This document shows positions 41,734-50,111 of a stretch of DNA of 64,000 nt, one piece after another; within the stretch, counting starts at the first letter, position 1; each line of letters opens with the position of its first letter. A program made the position numbers and the translations under genes. The stretch covers positions 434,001 through 498,000 of the forward strand of contig NZ_LR699553.1 of NCBI RefSeq assembly GCF_902459535.1, read 5' to 3'. The stretch is from Paraburkholderia dioscoreae (lineage in GTDB: Bacteria > Pseudomonadota > Gammaproteobacteria > Burkholderiales > Burkholderiaceae). A model generated the notes under the pieces. That model saw only the letters and a list, made by a program, of their open reading frames with translations, had not been told where the DNA came from and made no database searches.

Positions 41734-43329
41734 ATGGCTGTCCATACCGCGGCCCATCACTCGAGTGGGCAAGTTTTACCTTTCCGTGAATCGCTGCTGG
41801 CGATGCTCGGCATCTCCTTCGTCACGATGCTGGTCGCGCTCGACCAGACCGTGGTCGGCACCGCGTTGCCCACCATCGTCGCCGAACTCAAGGGTTTCGA
41901 GCTGTACGCGTGGGTCGCCACGTCATATTTGCTGACCTCGGTGATTACCGTGCCGATTTTCGGCCGGCTTGGCGATTATTACGGGCGTAAGCCGTTCGTG
42001 ATCGCATCGATTATCGTGTTCACGGGCGCCTCGGTGCTGTGCGGCGCGGCCAACAACATGCTGTTCCTCGTGCTCGCGCGCGGCCTGCAGGGCATTGGCG
42101 GTGGCATGCTGGTCGGCACGGCGTTCGCGTGCATTCCCGATCTGTTTCCCGACTCGGTCGTGCGTTTGCGCTGGCAGGTGTTGATGAGTTCGGCGTTCGG
42201 TATCGCGAACGCGGTGGGGCCGTCGCTCGGCGGTTTCCTCACGCAGTACTACGGCTGGCGCTCGGTTTTCTATGTGAATCTGCCGGTCGGTCTGCTGTCG
42301 CTGTTTTTTGTCTGGCGCTTTCTGCCGCATCTGCGCCATGTCGAACACGAAGGCAAGATGCGGCTCGACTGGCCCGGCGCCGTGCTGATCGCCGTGGCAC
42401 TCGGCTCGCTGCAATTGTTCGTCGAGTTGCTGCCCAAGCATGGCGTGACCTTGAGCGTGGCTGCGCTGCTCGCGTTGAGCGCCGCGTCGGCTTACGCGCT
42501 GTGGCAGTGGGAAAAGCGCTGTCCGACGGCGATCCTGCCGGTCGACATGTTCCGCAATCGCAGTCTCGCCGCGCTCTTCACGCTGGCCGTGCTGGGCGGC
42601 TTCACGATGTTCTCGCTGCTGTTCTACGCGCCGCTGCTGTTCCAGGGCGGCTTCGGCATGTCGCCGAAAGAGGCGGGGCTCGTCATCACGCCGCTGGTCG
42701 TATTCATTACGATCGGCAGTATCGCCAATGGGCGCATCGTCTCGCGCGTGCGCAATCCGAATCTGATGCTGTACGTGGGCTTTACGCTGCTCGCGCTGGC
42801 GTGTCTGGGCGTGGTCGTCGCGACGCGCGCCATGCCGCAATGGCTGTTGATGTCGTTCATGGTCGTCGGCGGATTGGGACTCGGTTTCGTCATGCCGAAC
42901 CTGACGATCTTCGCGCAGCAAACGGCCGGCCGCGAGCACCTCGGCATTGCGACGGCGTTGCTGCAGTCGCTGCGGATGATCGGCGGCATGCTCGGCACGG
43001 CGCTGACCGGCACGCTGGTCAGCCACATGTACGCGAGCGGCGTGCGCAGCGCGCTCGAAAACGATCACGCGTCGCACTGGTTCGCGGATCTCGGCGACCC
43101 GCAAATCCTCATCAATCGCGACGCGCAGACCACCTTGCTTGGCCAGTTGGCGCACGCGGGCCATAACGGCGCGATGCTGCTCGAAAGCGCGCGCGAAGCG
43201 CTCGTGTCGGCGATTCATCTGGGACTCGCTATGGCGGCGATCATCGCCGTAGTATCGGTCTGGCAAAGCCGCCGTGTGCCGCCGATCAAGCTCCAGCGCA
43301 AGCTCGAACCCGTGATTCACGCGGACTGA
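41734..43329 (+). CDS. MFS multidrug exporter, EmrB/QacA (DHA2, 14-TM) type
   Basis: A 531-residue exporter with about fourteen TM segments. MLVALDQTVVGTALPTIVAELKG (near residues 30-52) is the classic DHA2 TM1 signature, FGRLGDYYGRKPFVIA is motif A, and GPSLGGFLTQYYGWRSVFYVNLPVG is the EmrB motif C region. It pumps hydrophobic toxic compounds using the proton gradient. No EmrA-type membrane fusion gene is adjacent. A MarR gene follows 30 bp downstream, probably its repressor in the same transcript. ATG 41734 fits the N-terminal alignment. Confidence 0.92.
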   Translation: MAVHTAAHHSSGQVLPFRESLLAMLGISFVTMLVALDQTVVGTALPTIVAELKGFELYAWVATSYLLTSVITVPIFGRLGDYYGRKPFVIASIIVFTGASVLCGAANNMLFLVLARGLQGIGGGMLVGTAFACIPDLFPDSVVRLRWQVLMSSAFGIANAVGPSLGGFLTQYYGWRSVFYVNLPVGLLSLFFVWRFLPHLRHVEHEGKMRLDWPGAVLIAVALGSLQLFVELLPKHGVTLSVAALLALSAASAYALWQWEKRCPTAILPVDMFRNRSLAALFTLAVLGGFTMFSLLFYAPLLFQGGFGMSPKEAGLVITPLVVFITIGSIANGRIVSRVRNPNLMLYVGFTLLALACLGVVVATRAMPQWLLMSFMVVGGLGLGFVMPNLTIFAQQTAGREHLGIATALLQSLRMIGGMLGTALTGTLVSHMYASGVRSALENDHASHWFADLGDPQILINRDAQTTLLGQLAHAGHNGAMLLESAREALVSAIHLGLAMAAIIAVVSVWQSRRVPPIKLQRKLEPVIHAD

Positions 43330-43359
43330 TTCTTGGACTTATCGTTTTACTGACAGATC

Positions 43360-43872
43360 ATGGAAGAACAGGATCGCGTCGCCGTCATGCAGCAATTCGG
43401 CCGCACTTATCGGACGTTCATGTCGGCCTTCGAGGCGCACGTCGGCCACCCGCTGCCGCGCTGGCGCATTCTGCTCGCGTTGCACGAGCAGGGCGGCGAG
43501 TCGTCGCAGAAGCGGCTGGTGGAGCGCTTGCGTGTCGACCCGGGCGCGCTGACGCGGCAACTGAAAACGCTGGAAGGTATGGGCTGGATCGCTCGCAGCA
43601 TGGACACGCGCGACAACCGCGTGACCAACGTGCGGCTGACCGAAGCGGGGCAGTCGGCGACCGAGGCCAGTTTGCCGCGTCGCAATGCGTTTCTGCACGA
43701 CACGATGGCAGGGTTGCCGGACGAGGCGTTGGGCGCGCTGTCGGAGGCGTTGACGTTGCTTGAGGTGAGAATTGGCGAAGTGGCGGCGATGGCTGGCGCC
43801 GCCGGAGCAGGCTCCGCTGATATTCCGCCGCTACCCGGGGCGATGGCGGCCGAAGCACCGCGCCAGCCTTGA
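43360..43872 (+). CDS. MarR-family regulator
   Basis: A 170-residue winged-helix regulator. The DNA-binding part (about residues 30-100) reads LPRWRILLALHEQGGESSQK, RLRVDPGALTRQLKTLEGMGWI and SMDTRDNRVTNVRLTEAG, the canonical MarR helix and wing. The C-terminus after about 145 is an alanine/glycine/proline-rich tail that is unlikely to fold. It is the second gene of a two-gene unit with an EmrB-type exporter, suggesting drug- or phenolic-responsive control of that pump. Confidence 0.93.
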   Translation: MEEQDRVAVMQQFGRTYRTFMSAFEAHVGHPLPRWRILLALHEQGGESSQKRLVERLRVDPGALTRQLKTLEGMGWIARSMDTRDNRVTNVRLTEAGQSATEASLPRRNAFLHDTMAGLPDEALGALSEALTLLEVRIGEVAAMAGAAGAGSADIPPLPGAMAAEAPRQP

Positions 43873-44015
43873 CTTGCTGCTGGATGCAGATGAACACGGG
43901 CGGTTCTTTGGGACCGCTGCGCGATCATTCGCTCCGCGCGTGACGCCACGAAATGCCACAAAATGCCACGAAAGGCGCGCCCCGCTCCCTCAGAGCGTAC
44001 CCTTCGCAAGAACAA

Positions 44016-45293
44016 TCAGAAAAACGTTTCGATCACTTCCGTGACCCGATACGCCGGATCGACCACCAACACCTGACGCCACTTGTCGAACGTCAGACAC
44101 GGATGCGAGATGTCGAACGCGATCATGTCGCCCACTTTCAGATCAGCGCCCGCGGGAATCCGCAGATATGCATGCTGATCCATCAAGCCGAAAATCTCCC
44201 AGCCTTCGCTCGCCGCGATATCGCGCGGTGCTTCGTTACCCGGACGATAGTGGCGTGCCGGCTCCGGCATGCCCGCATCAAACGCGGAATCGCGCTTGCC
44301 CAGACCGATGATCGCGCGATCCGGTTCGGGAATCGACTGCACATACGCCCACAATTGCAGCGCGGGAAGCAGCCCTTCGCCCATTTTCTTCGCGACCGGA
44401 TTGCGCGCGAAGATGTCCGTCTGCGCCTTGCGATAGATACCGACGTCGTGTGTCAGATAGCAGCCTGGACGCAGCACGACCTCGACCTTGCCGGTCTCCG
44501 AGCCCTTCACGAATTCCTCCGCAACCACGTCGTACCAGGCCGACCCCGCGCCTGACAGCACGGCCGGTGTACGCGCAAAGCGCCCTTGCTCGACGAGTTC
44601 GCGCGTAACCGCGACCGCGCTTTGCAGGAACTCGCGCACCTCGTGCTCTTCCTTGAGCACGCCTTCATACAACTCGACGCCGGCGAGCTTCAGCGTATCC
44701 GGATAGCGTGCAATCTCCTCTAGCACGGCATTGCGTTGCGCGGCGTCGCGCACACCCGTGCGGCCGCCCGGCACGCCGAGTTCGAGCAGCACCTGCAACT
44801 GCTTGTTCACCGACTTGAAAAACTCGCCCAACTGCTCGACGCCTTCGACCGAATCGACGAGACAGAAGAATTCGAATTCCGGATCGCTCAGCAACTCGGC
44901 GACCATCATCATGTTGCGGCGGCCGACCAGCTGATTGGCCATCAGCACGCGCGAGACGCCGCCGTGATAAGCCGCGCGCACCTGATGCGCGGTGGCGAGC
45001 GTGATGCCCCACGCGCCGGTTTCGAGCTGGCGGCGAAACAGCTGTGGCGCCATCGTAGTCTTGCCGTGCGGCGCGAGTTTGACGCCGTATTCCGCCACGA
45101 ATGCCTGCATCCACTTCAGGTTGTGTTCCACCCGGTCTGCGTACAGCACGGCGGCCGGCAGGCTCACGTCTTCGTTCAGCAGGTTCCACTCCAGGCGCGC
45201 GGCATCCGTGAGCTGGATGCTGGTGCCCGGAACCATGCCCAAGCCCTTGCTATAAGGATCAATCGTCGCGCCCTGATAGTTTGTAACTTTCAT
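44016..45293 (-). CDS. PLP-dependent D-amino-acid deaminase (D-serine dehydratase/D-threonine aldolase fold)
   Basis: A 425-residue enzyme of the alanine-racemase-like fold III group. The PLP Lys78 lies in KLAPHGKTTMAPQL. The C-terminal ISHPCLTFDKWRQV has the His-x-Cys zinc site characteristic of the eukaryotic-type D-serine dehydratase/D-threonine aldolase family. Expected reaction: elimination of ammonia from a D-hydroxy amino acid, giving an enamine and then a keto acid. ATG 45293 sits close behind AAGGAG; ATG 45308 is possible. It is divergent from the RpiR gene, and the deacylase and RidA genes across the promoter complete a plausible D-amino-acid degradation set. Confidence 0.87.
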   Translation of the reverse strand: MKVTNYQGATIDPYSKGLGMVPGTSIQLTDAARLEWNLLNEDVSLPAAVLYADRVEHNLKWMQAFVAEYGVKLAPHGKTTMAPQLFRRQLETGAWGITLATAHQVRAAYHGGVSRVLMANQLVGRRNMMMVAELLSDPEFEFFCLVDSVEGVEQLGEFFKSVNKQLQVLLELGVPGGRTGVRDAAQRNAVLEEIARYPDTLKLAGVELYEGVLKEEHEVREFLQSAVAVTRELVEQGRFARTPAVLSGAGSAWYDVVAEEFVKGSETGKVEVVLRPGCYLTHDVGIYRKAQTDIFARNPVAKKMGEGLLPALQLWAYVQSIPEPDRAIIGLGKRDSAFDAGMPEPARHYRPGNEAPRDIAASEGWEIFGLMDQHAYLRIPAGADLKVGDMIAFDISHPCLTFDKWRQVLVVDPAYRVTEVIETFF

Positions 45294-45327
45294 GTCTCCT
45301 TGCTCCATCGTCCAGTTAAATTGAATC

Positions 45328-45339
45328 AAAGTTGACTTT
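45328..45339. promoter_or_regulatory. Inverted repeat AAAGT-TG-ACTTT, candidate RpiR operator
   Basis: A 12-bp near-palindrome with perfect 5-base arms, 35 bp upstream of the deaminase start and about 110 bp upstream of the RpiR start, in an AT-rich gap. RpiR proteins bind inverted repeats of this size; the assignment is by position. Confidence 0.5.
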
Positions 45340-45449
45340 ACCATGTTACAGAAAGTACGATGGATGAAGAAATGTTATTTAGTACCACGGTTTGCCGAAG
45401 GCGCGTTGTTAGCCTTTGTTCAGCCTTCGCGCCACATCCACAGTCTGCA

Positions 45450-46337
45450 ATGAATTCAACCGCCGAACCGCTGGCTTTCGATATCGTCGCGCGCATTGCC
45501 GAATGCGCGCCCGAGCTACGCTCGGCCGAACGCAAGGTCGCCGCGCTGATTCTCGACGATCTGACCGGCGCCTCGCGCGCCAGCATCGGCGCGCTCGCGC
45601 AGCAAGCCGAGGTGAGCGTTGCGACCGTGACGCGCTTTGCCAAGGCGGTAGGTTGCCGCGACGTGCGCGAGCTCAAGCTGCGGCTGGCGCAGGCCGCGGC
45701 GGTCGGTCAGCGCTTCCTGCAGCCAGGCCCGAGCGACGCGCCCGAGTCGATCGCGACCCGGGTGTTCGACGAATTGCAGACCACGCTGGCGCACAACCAT
45801 CAATTGCTGCGCCAGGCGCCGCTCGGCGAAGCGGCGGCCGTCTTGCGCGCCGCGCGCATGATCTACGTGTTCGGCATGGGCGGCGGTTCCACCGCGCTCG
45901 CCGACGAGATGCGCTTCAGGCTCGTGCGCCTCGGCCGGCCTGTCGCGACCTATCAGGACGGCTTGCTGCAACGCATGGTGGCCAGCACCGTATCGCGTGA
46001 CTGCGTGGTGATCGCGCTGTCCACCACCGGGCGTGTGCCCGAGATGGTCGAGAACTGCAAGATCGCGCGCAGCTACGGCGCGACCGTGATCGCGCTGACC
46101 GCGCCGGCTTCACCGCTCGCCAGGCTTGCCGATTGGGTGATCCCGATCGTCGCGTTTGAAACCGATTTCATTTACAAGCCGTCGTCGTCGCGCTACGCGA
46201 TGATGATGGCGCTCGATGTGCTCGTCACCGAACTTGCCGTCAGTCAGGGCGACGAGAGCCGCGAACTGTTGCGCCGCATGAAGCATGCGCTCGACACGCA
46301 CCGCGGCGGCGGCGATCGACAACCGTTAGGAGACTGA
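45450..46337 (+). CDS. RpiR/MurR-family regulator with SIS domain
   Basis: A 295-residue regulator. The N-terminal helix-turn-helix (about residues 10-85) contains LRSAERKVAALILDDLTGAS and QQAEVSVATVTRFAKAVGCRDV, standard for RpiR. The SIS sugar-phosphate-type domain (about 125-255) has RMIYVFGMGGGSTALADEM and VVIALSTTGRVPEMVENCKIA. Some RpiR proteins in D-amino-acid or N-acetylmuramate loci sense the pathway intermediate. I used ATG 45450; ATG 45360 would add 30 residues of non-family sequence. It ends 3 bp before the deacylase gene, so the two are one operon. Confidence 0.88.
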   Translation: MNSTAEPLAFDIVARIAECAPELRSAERKVAALILDDLTGASRASIGALAQQAEVSVATVTRFAKAVGCRDVRELKLRLAQAAAVGQRFLQPGPSDAPESIATRVFDELQTTLAHNHQLLRQAPLGEAAAVLRAARMIYVFGMGGGSTALADEMRFRLVRLGRPVATYQDGLLQRMVASTVSRDCVVIALSTTGRVPEMVENCKIARSYGATVIALTAPASPLARLADWVIPIVAFETDFIYKPSSSRYAMMMALDVLVTELAVSQGDESRELLRRMKHALDTHRGGGDRQPLGD

Positions 46338-46340
46338 TCC

Positions 46341-47822
46341 ATGCATTCGCATCCCGAAGCCGCCGATACGCTGATCGTCGGCGCGCAACTGTATGACGGC
46401 ACGGGCGAGCCGCCAGTCGAGCGCGATGTCGCGGTTCGTGACGGCCGCATCGTCGCGATCGGCAATCTGTCGAACTGGCTGGCCGAAGAGGTGATCGAGG
46501 CCGAAGGCCGCGCGCTGGCGCCGGGCTTCATCGACGTTCATACGCACGACGACACGCACGTGATCCGCTCGCCGCAAATGCTGCCGAAGATCACGCAAGG
46601 CGTGACGACGGTGATCGTCGGCAATTGCGGCATCAGCGCATCGCCGGTTGCGCTCAAGGGCGAACCGCCCGATCCGATGAACCTGCTCGGCGAGCGCGAC
46701 GCGTTCCAGTATCCGACCTTCGCCGCGTATGTCGCAGCGGTCAATGCGGCGCGGCCGGCGGTGAACGTCGGCGCGCTGATCGGACATACGGCGTTGCGCA
46801 GCAACCAGATGGACCGGCTCGATCGCGCGGCGACCGGGCAGGAAATCGAAGGCATGCGCGCTCAACTTGAAGAAGCGTTGGCCAACGGCGCGCTGGGTCT
46901 GAGTTCGGGGCTTGCCTACGGCTCGGCGTTCGCCGCGCCAACTGAAGAAGTGATGGCGCTGGCCGAACCGCTCGCCGCCGCCGGCGCGCTGTACACCACG
47001 CATATGCGCACCGAATTCGATGCGATTCTCGACGCAATGGATGAAGCGTATCGCGTGGGCCGTCACGCGCACGTGCCGGTGGTGATCTCGCATCTGAAGT
47101 GCGCGGGGCCGTCGAACTGGGGCCGCAGCGTCGAAGTGCTGAAGTCGCTGGAAAGCGCGAGCCGTTTGCAGCCGATCGGTTGCGATTGCTATCCGTACGA
47201 CCGCAGTTCGTCGACGCTCGATCTGAAACAGGTGACGGGTGATATCGACATCACGATTACGTGGTCGGAGCCGCATCCGGAGATGGCGGGCAAGCTCGTG
47301 AAGGAGATTGCCGCGCAGTGGGGCGTCACGCAGCAGGAAGCGGGCAAGCGCCTGCAACCGGCGGGCGCGGTGTATCACAACATGTCCGAAGACGACGTGC
47401 GGCGCATCCTTTCGCATCCCGCGACCATGGTCGGCTCGGATGGTTTGCCGAATGATCCGCTGCCGCATCCGCGCTTGTGGGGCGCATTCCCGCGCGTGCT
47501 CGGCCACTATGCGCGCGACGCGGGTTTGCTGCCGCTCGAAGAGGCGGTGCGCAAGATGACCAGCCTGTCGGCGCGGCGCTTTGGGCTGGCGCAGCGCGGC
47601 GAGGTGCATATCGGCTATTACGCTGATCTGGTGTTGTTCGACCCGGCCAAAGTGCGCGATGCGGCGACGTTCGAAAAGCCGCAGCAGGCCGCCGACGGTA
47701 TCGACGCGGTGTGGGTGAACGGCGTGCTGTCGTACCGCGATGGCGAAGTGACGGGCGAGCGCGCCGGTCGCTTCGTGGCGCGTGGGGCGGCGTCGAAGGG
47801 TGACGCGCACGGCGCGTTCTGA
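46341..47822 (+). CDS. N-acyl-D-amino-acid deacylase (D-aminoacylase)
   Basis: A 493-residue zinc amidohydrolase that removes the acyl group from N-acyl-D-amino acids. The metal site matches the Alcaligenes D-aminoacylase pattern: His67 and His69 in FIDVHTHDDTH and Cys96 in VGNCGIS, with further His in ALYTTHMRTE and VVISHLKCAG and the late Asp in TMVGSDGLPND. The TIM barrel is flanked by the small beta domain seen at both ends (APGFIDVH; YADLVLFDPAKV). No signal peptide, so it acts in the cytoplasm. It is in an operon with RpiR upstream and RidA downstream; its free D-amino-acid product could feed the divergent deaminase. Confidence 0.93.
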   Translation: MHSHPEAADTLIVGAQLYDGTGEPPVERDVAVRDGRIVAIGNLSNWLAEEVIEAEGRALAPGFIDVHTHDDTHVIRSPQMLPKITQGVTTVIVGNCGISASPVALKGEPPDPMNLLGERDAFQYPTFAAYVAAVNAARPAVNVGALIGHTALRSNQMDRLDRAATGQEIEGMRAQLEEALANGALGLSSGLAYGSAFAAPTEEVMALAEPLAAAGALYTTHMRTEFDAILDAMDEAYRVGRHAHVPVVISHLKCAGPSNWGRSVEVLKSLESASRLQPIGCDCYPYDRSSSTLDLKQVTGDIDITITWSEPHPEMAGKLVKEIAAQWGVTQQEAGKRLQPAGAVYHNMSEDDVRRILSHPATMVGSDGLPNDPLPHPRLWGAFPRVLGHYARDAGLLPLEEAVRKMTSLSARRFGLAQRGEVHIGYYADLVLFDPAKVRDAATFEKPQQAADGIDAVWVNGVLSYRDGEVTGERAGRFVARGAASKGDAHGAF

Positions 47823-47896
47823 ATTTTTGATCGATTGATTGCGGCGCGCGGGGCGATTCTGCCGAACGCGCGTCGGACCATTTAAGGAGTGGAGTG

Positions 47897-48283
47897 ATGA
47901 AGCGATATGGTGTTGAAGGCGGGAAGGGAACGGGCGGTCAGCATATGCCGTTTGCACGTGCGGTCGAAGCGGACGGCTGGCTGTTCGTGTCCGGCCAGAC
48001 GCCGATGGAAAACGGCGAAGTGATCAATGGCGGCATCGTCGAGCAATCGCACAAGGCGATTCAGAACGTGTTCGCGATTCTGAAGGAAGCCGGCTATGGC
48101 GCGGAGCATGTGGTCCGCTGCGGCGTGTGGCTGGACGATCCGCGCGACTTCGCGTCGTTCAACAAGGTGTTCCGCGAGTACTTCGGCGAGAACCCGCCGG
48201 CGCGCGCCTGCGTGGTTTCTTCGATGGTGATCGATTGCCGGGTCGAAGTGGATTGCGTGGCTTATAAAAAGCCCACGGCGTGA
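47897..48283 (+). CDS. RidA-family enamine/imine deaminase
   Basis: A 128-residue RidA/YjgF protein, which hydrolyses reactive enamine or imine intermediates released by PLP enzymes. The family segment WLFVSGQTPMENGE and the conserved Arg103 in NPPARACVV, needed for binding the carboxylate of 2-aminoacrylate, are present. ATG 47897 follows AAGGAGTGGAGTG. It is the last gene of the rpiR-deacylase operon. The neighbouring D-serine-dehydratase-type enzyme is expected to release just such enamines, so the job of this gene is well explained by its context. Confidence 0.9.
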   Translation: MKRYGVEGGKGTGGQHMPFARAVEADGWLFVSGQTPMENGEVINGGIVEQSHKAIQNVFAILKEAGYGAEHVVRCGVWLDDPRDFASFNKVFREYFGENPPARACVVSSMVIDCRVEVDCVAYKKPTA

Positions 48284-48307
48284 CCCTGAAGATTTAACTG
48301 GTTTTCG

Positions 48308-48347
48308 CTGTTCGCCGCGGATTTGCACCGGCATCCGCGGCGAACAG
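48308..48347. terminator. Long inverted repeat between convergent ridA-like gene and queF
   Basis: A perfect 15-bp stem (CTGTTCGCCGCGGAT at 48308-48322 with its complement at 48333-48347) around a 10-base loop, lying between two convergent stop codons. There is no strong T tract on either side, so it may work as a transcription barrier or RNA-end stabiliser in both directions. Confidence 0.7.
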
Positions 48348-48358
48348 CCTGCTGCTTC

Positions 48359-49183
48359 TTACTGTCGAGCCAGCCGCATATTGTCCGGCATCGGCAAGTT
48401 GTAGTTCGTGCGGAACGGATTGATGTCCAACCCGCCGCGACGCGTGTAGCGCGCATACACCGCAAGCTTCACCGGCTTGCAGGCCTTCAGCACGTCGACG
48501 AAAATCCGTTCGACACACTGCTCGTGAAACCCTGTGTGATTCCGGTACGAGATGATGTAGCGCAGCAAGCCCGCGTGATCGATCTGCGGGCCCACGTAGT
48601 GAATCTGCACGCTGCCCCAATCGGGCTGCCCCGTTACCGGGCAATTCGATTTCAGCAAGTTGGAGAACACCGTTTCTTCGACCGGCGCTTCATGCAGCGC
48701 CGCTTTCAGCAAAGACGCGTCCGGCTGATAGATATCGGTATCCAGATCCAGCCGGTCCAGCGACAAGCCTTCGAATTCTTCCATTCGCAATTTGCCAAAC
48801 TCGTACGGCGCCGCCAGATGAACGGAAACCGTCGCGCCGCACGACGCGGACACGTCGCGCCTGATCGTGTCGCGCACCGCGTCCATCGACTCGAATGCGG
48901 TCTGCGCGAACGAACCGAGATACAGCTTGAACGACTTCGACTCGACGATATTCGGCGAATCCGCCGGCACGAAGAAAGTCGCCACCGCGATTTGCGGCTT
49001 GCCGCGCGCGTTCAGCCAGGACAGCTCATAAGCATTCCAGATGTCCGTGCCGAAGAACGGCAACTGCGCGCCGATGCCGATCGCCTCGCGCGCATTTTTT
49101 CGCGCGATCGGAAACAGCAGCGACGCGTCGTATTGTTCGGTGTAAGTGGAGGCCTTACCCAGCGGGGATTGTTCGGGTGTCAT
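48359..49183 (-). CDS. queF: NADPH-dependent 7-cyano-7-deazaguanine reductase (QueF)
   Basis: A 274-residue YqeF/QueF-type enzyme of queuosine biosynthesis, reducing preQ0 to preQ1 with NADPH. It belongs to the long two-domain form (E. coli QueF has 282 residues). The catalytic Cys lies in LKSNCPVTGQPDWG, and the motif ESKSFKLYLGSF contains the conserved Glu and the QueF signature. The C-terminal half has SYRNHTGFHEQCVERIF. ATG 49183 overlaps the 5'-nucleotidase stop by 4 bp, so the two are co-translated. Confidence 0.96.
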   Translation of the reverse strand: MTPEQSPLGKASTYTEQYDASLLFPIARKNAREAIGIGAQLPFFGTDIWNAYELSWLNARGKPQIAVATFFVPADSPNIVESKSFKLYLGSFAQTAFESMDAVRDTIRRDVSASCGATVSVHLAAPYEFGKLRMEEFEGLSLDRLDLDTDIYQPDASLLKAALHEAPVEETVFSNLLKSNCPVTGQPDWGSVQIHYVGPQIDHAGLLRYIISYRNHTGFHEQCVERIFVDVLKACKPVKLAVYARYTRRGGLDINPFRTNYNLPMPDNMRLARQ

Positions 49184-50082
49184 GATGCGTTCACGATGCC
49201 ACTCATCACATGCCCCGTCGCCGTCACGACGCGGGCCGATTCGCAGTGGCCAATTTGGTCGTCGAAGAAAAAGTCCGGCTCGAACTCGCGCAGAAATGCG
49301 CTCTTGTCGAGGCCGCCGAGGAACATCGCTTCGTCGATTTCGATGTTCCACGCCATCAGGGTACGGATCGCGCGCTCGTGCGCGGGCGCCGAGCGCGCCG
49401 TCACCAATGCCGTACGAATATGCATGGGCGCGGCTTCGTCCGCGAGTTTTTGCAGCCGGTGCAGTGCTTCGAGCAACGGCTTCAGAGGGCCGTCCGCGAG
49501 CGGCAGATCCTTGTTGTGAATCTCGTGGCCGACAAAGGCGCGCAAACCGTCTTTCTGGAACACGCGCTCGGCCTCGTCGGAAAACAGTACGGCGTCGCCG
49601 TCGAAGGCAATGCGGATCTCGTCCGGATACTTGCTCGCCATTTTCGCCGATTCCGGCAATACGCGCGCGGCGGGAAATCCGGCGGCGAGCGCGTCGCGCA
49701 CGTCCTGCTGATTCGCCGATAGAAACAGCGACGCGTTCAGCGGCTTCAGGTAGCCGAACGGCGCGCGCCCACGCGTGAACACGCCGCGTTCGATGGCAAG
49801 CCCATATTCGCGGCACGAATGGAACGCGCGCAGTCCGCTGATCGGATCGCTGCGCGAGAGAATCACCACTTCGACGCGGTGGCCGCCCGCGTTCAATGCC
49901 AGCAGCTTGCGGATTAGCGGGAATGCCACGCCCGGTTTGGCGGGTACGGCGAGGCGGTCGCGCTGCAGCGCTTCATAGGCTTGCAGGTTGCCTTCCTCGT
50001 ACACGCTGTTCTCTTCCTCGAAGTCGAACAGCGCGCGCGACGAGATTGCCACCACCAATTTGTCGACAAGCGAAAGAGCCAT
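49180..50082 (-). CDS. Cytosolic 5'-nucleotidase (NT5C1-type)
   Basis: A 300-residue protein matching the 5'-nucleotidase family related to animal cytosolic 5'-nucleotidase I, a HAD-fold phosphatase that dephosphorylates nucleoside monophosphates. LVVAISSRALFDFEEEN at the N-terminus holds the HAD motif-I region, in which Ser replaces the usual first Asp, as is typical of this family. VVILSRSDP and ALVTARSAP follow, and FFFDDQIGHCESA supplies the acidic motif IV. It overlaps queF by 4 bp and lies 29 bp after ilvA; all three read on the minus strand and may form one operon, with no obvious metabolic link. Confidence 0.87.
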   Translation of the reverse strand: MALSLVDKLVVAISSRALFDFEEENSVYEEGNLQAYEALQRDRLAVPAKPGVAFPLIRKLLALNAGGHRVEVVILSRSDPISGLRAFHSCREYGLAIERGVFTRGRAPFGYLKPLNASLFLSANQQDVRDALAAGFPAARVLPESAKMASKYPDEIRIAFDGDAVLFSDEAERVFQKDGLRAFVGHEIHNKDLPLADGPLKPLLEALHRLQKLADEAAPMHIRTALVTARSAPAHERAIRTLMAWNIEIDEAMFLGGLDKSAFLREFEPDFFFDDQIGHCESARVVTATGHVMSGIVNAS

Positions 50083-50111
50083 CTGCGCGTTTCAGTCCTA
50101 AGTGCGGTTAA

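Noticed and set aside
48359..49816. Longer queF reading frame starting at 49816
   Set aside because: The extension overlaps the 5'-nucleotidase gene; QueF homologues start at the ATG 49183.
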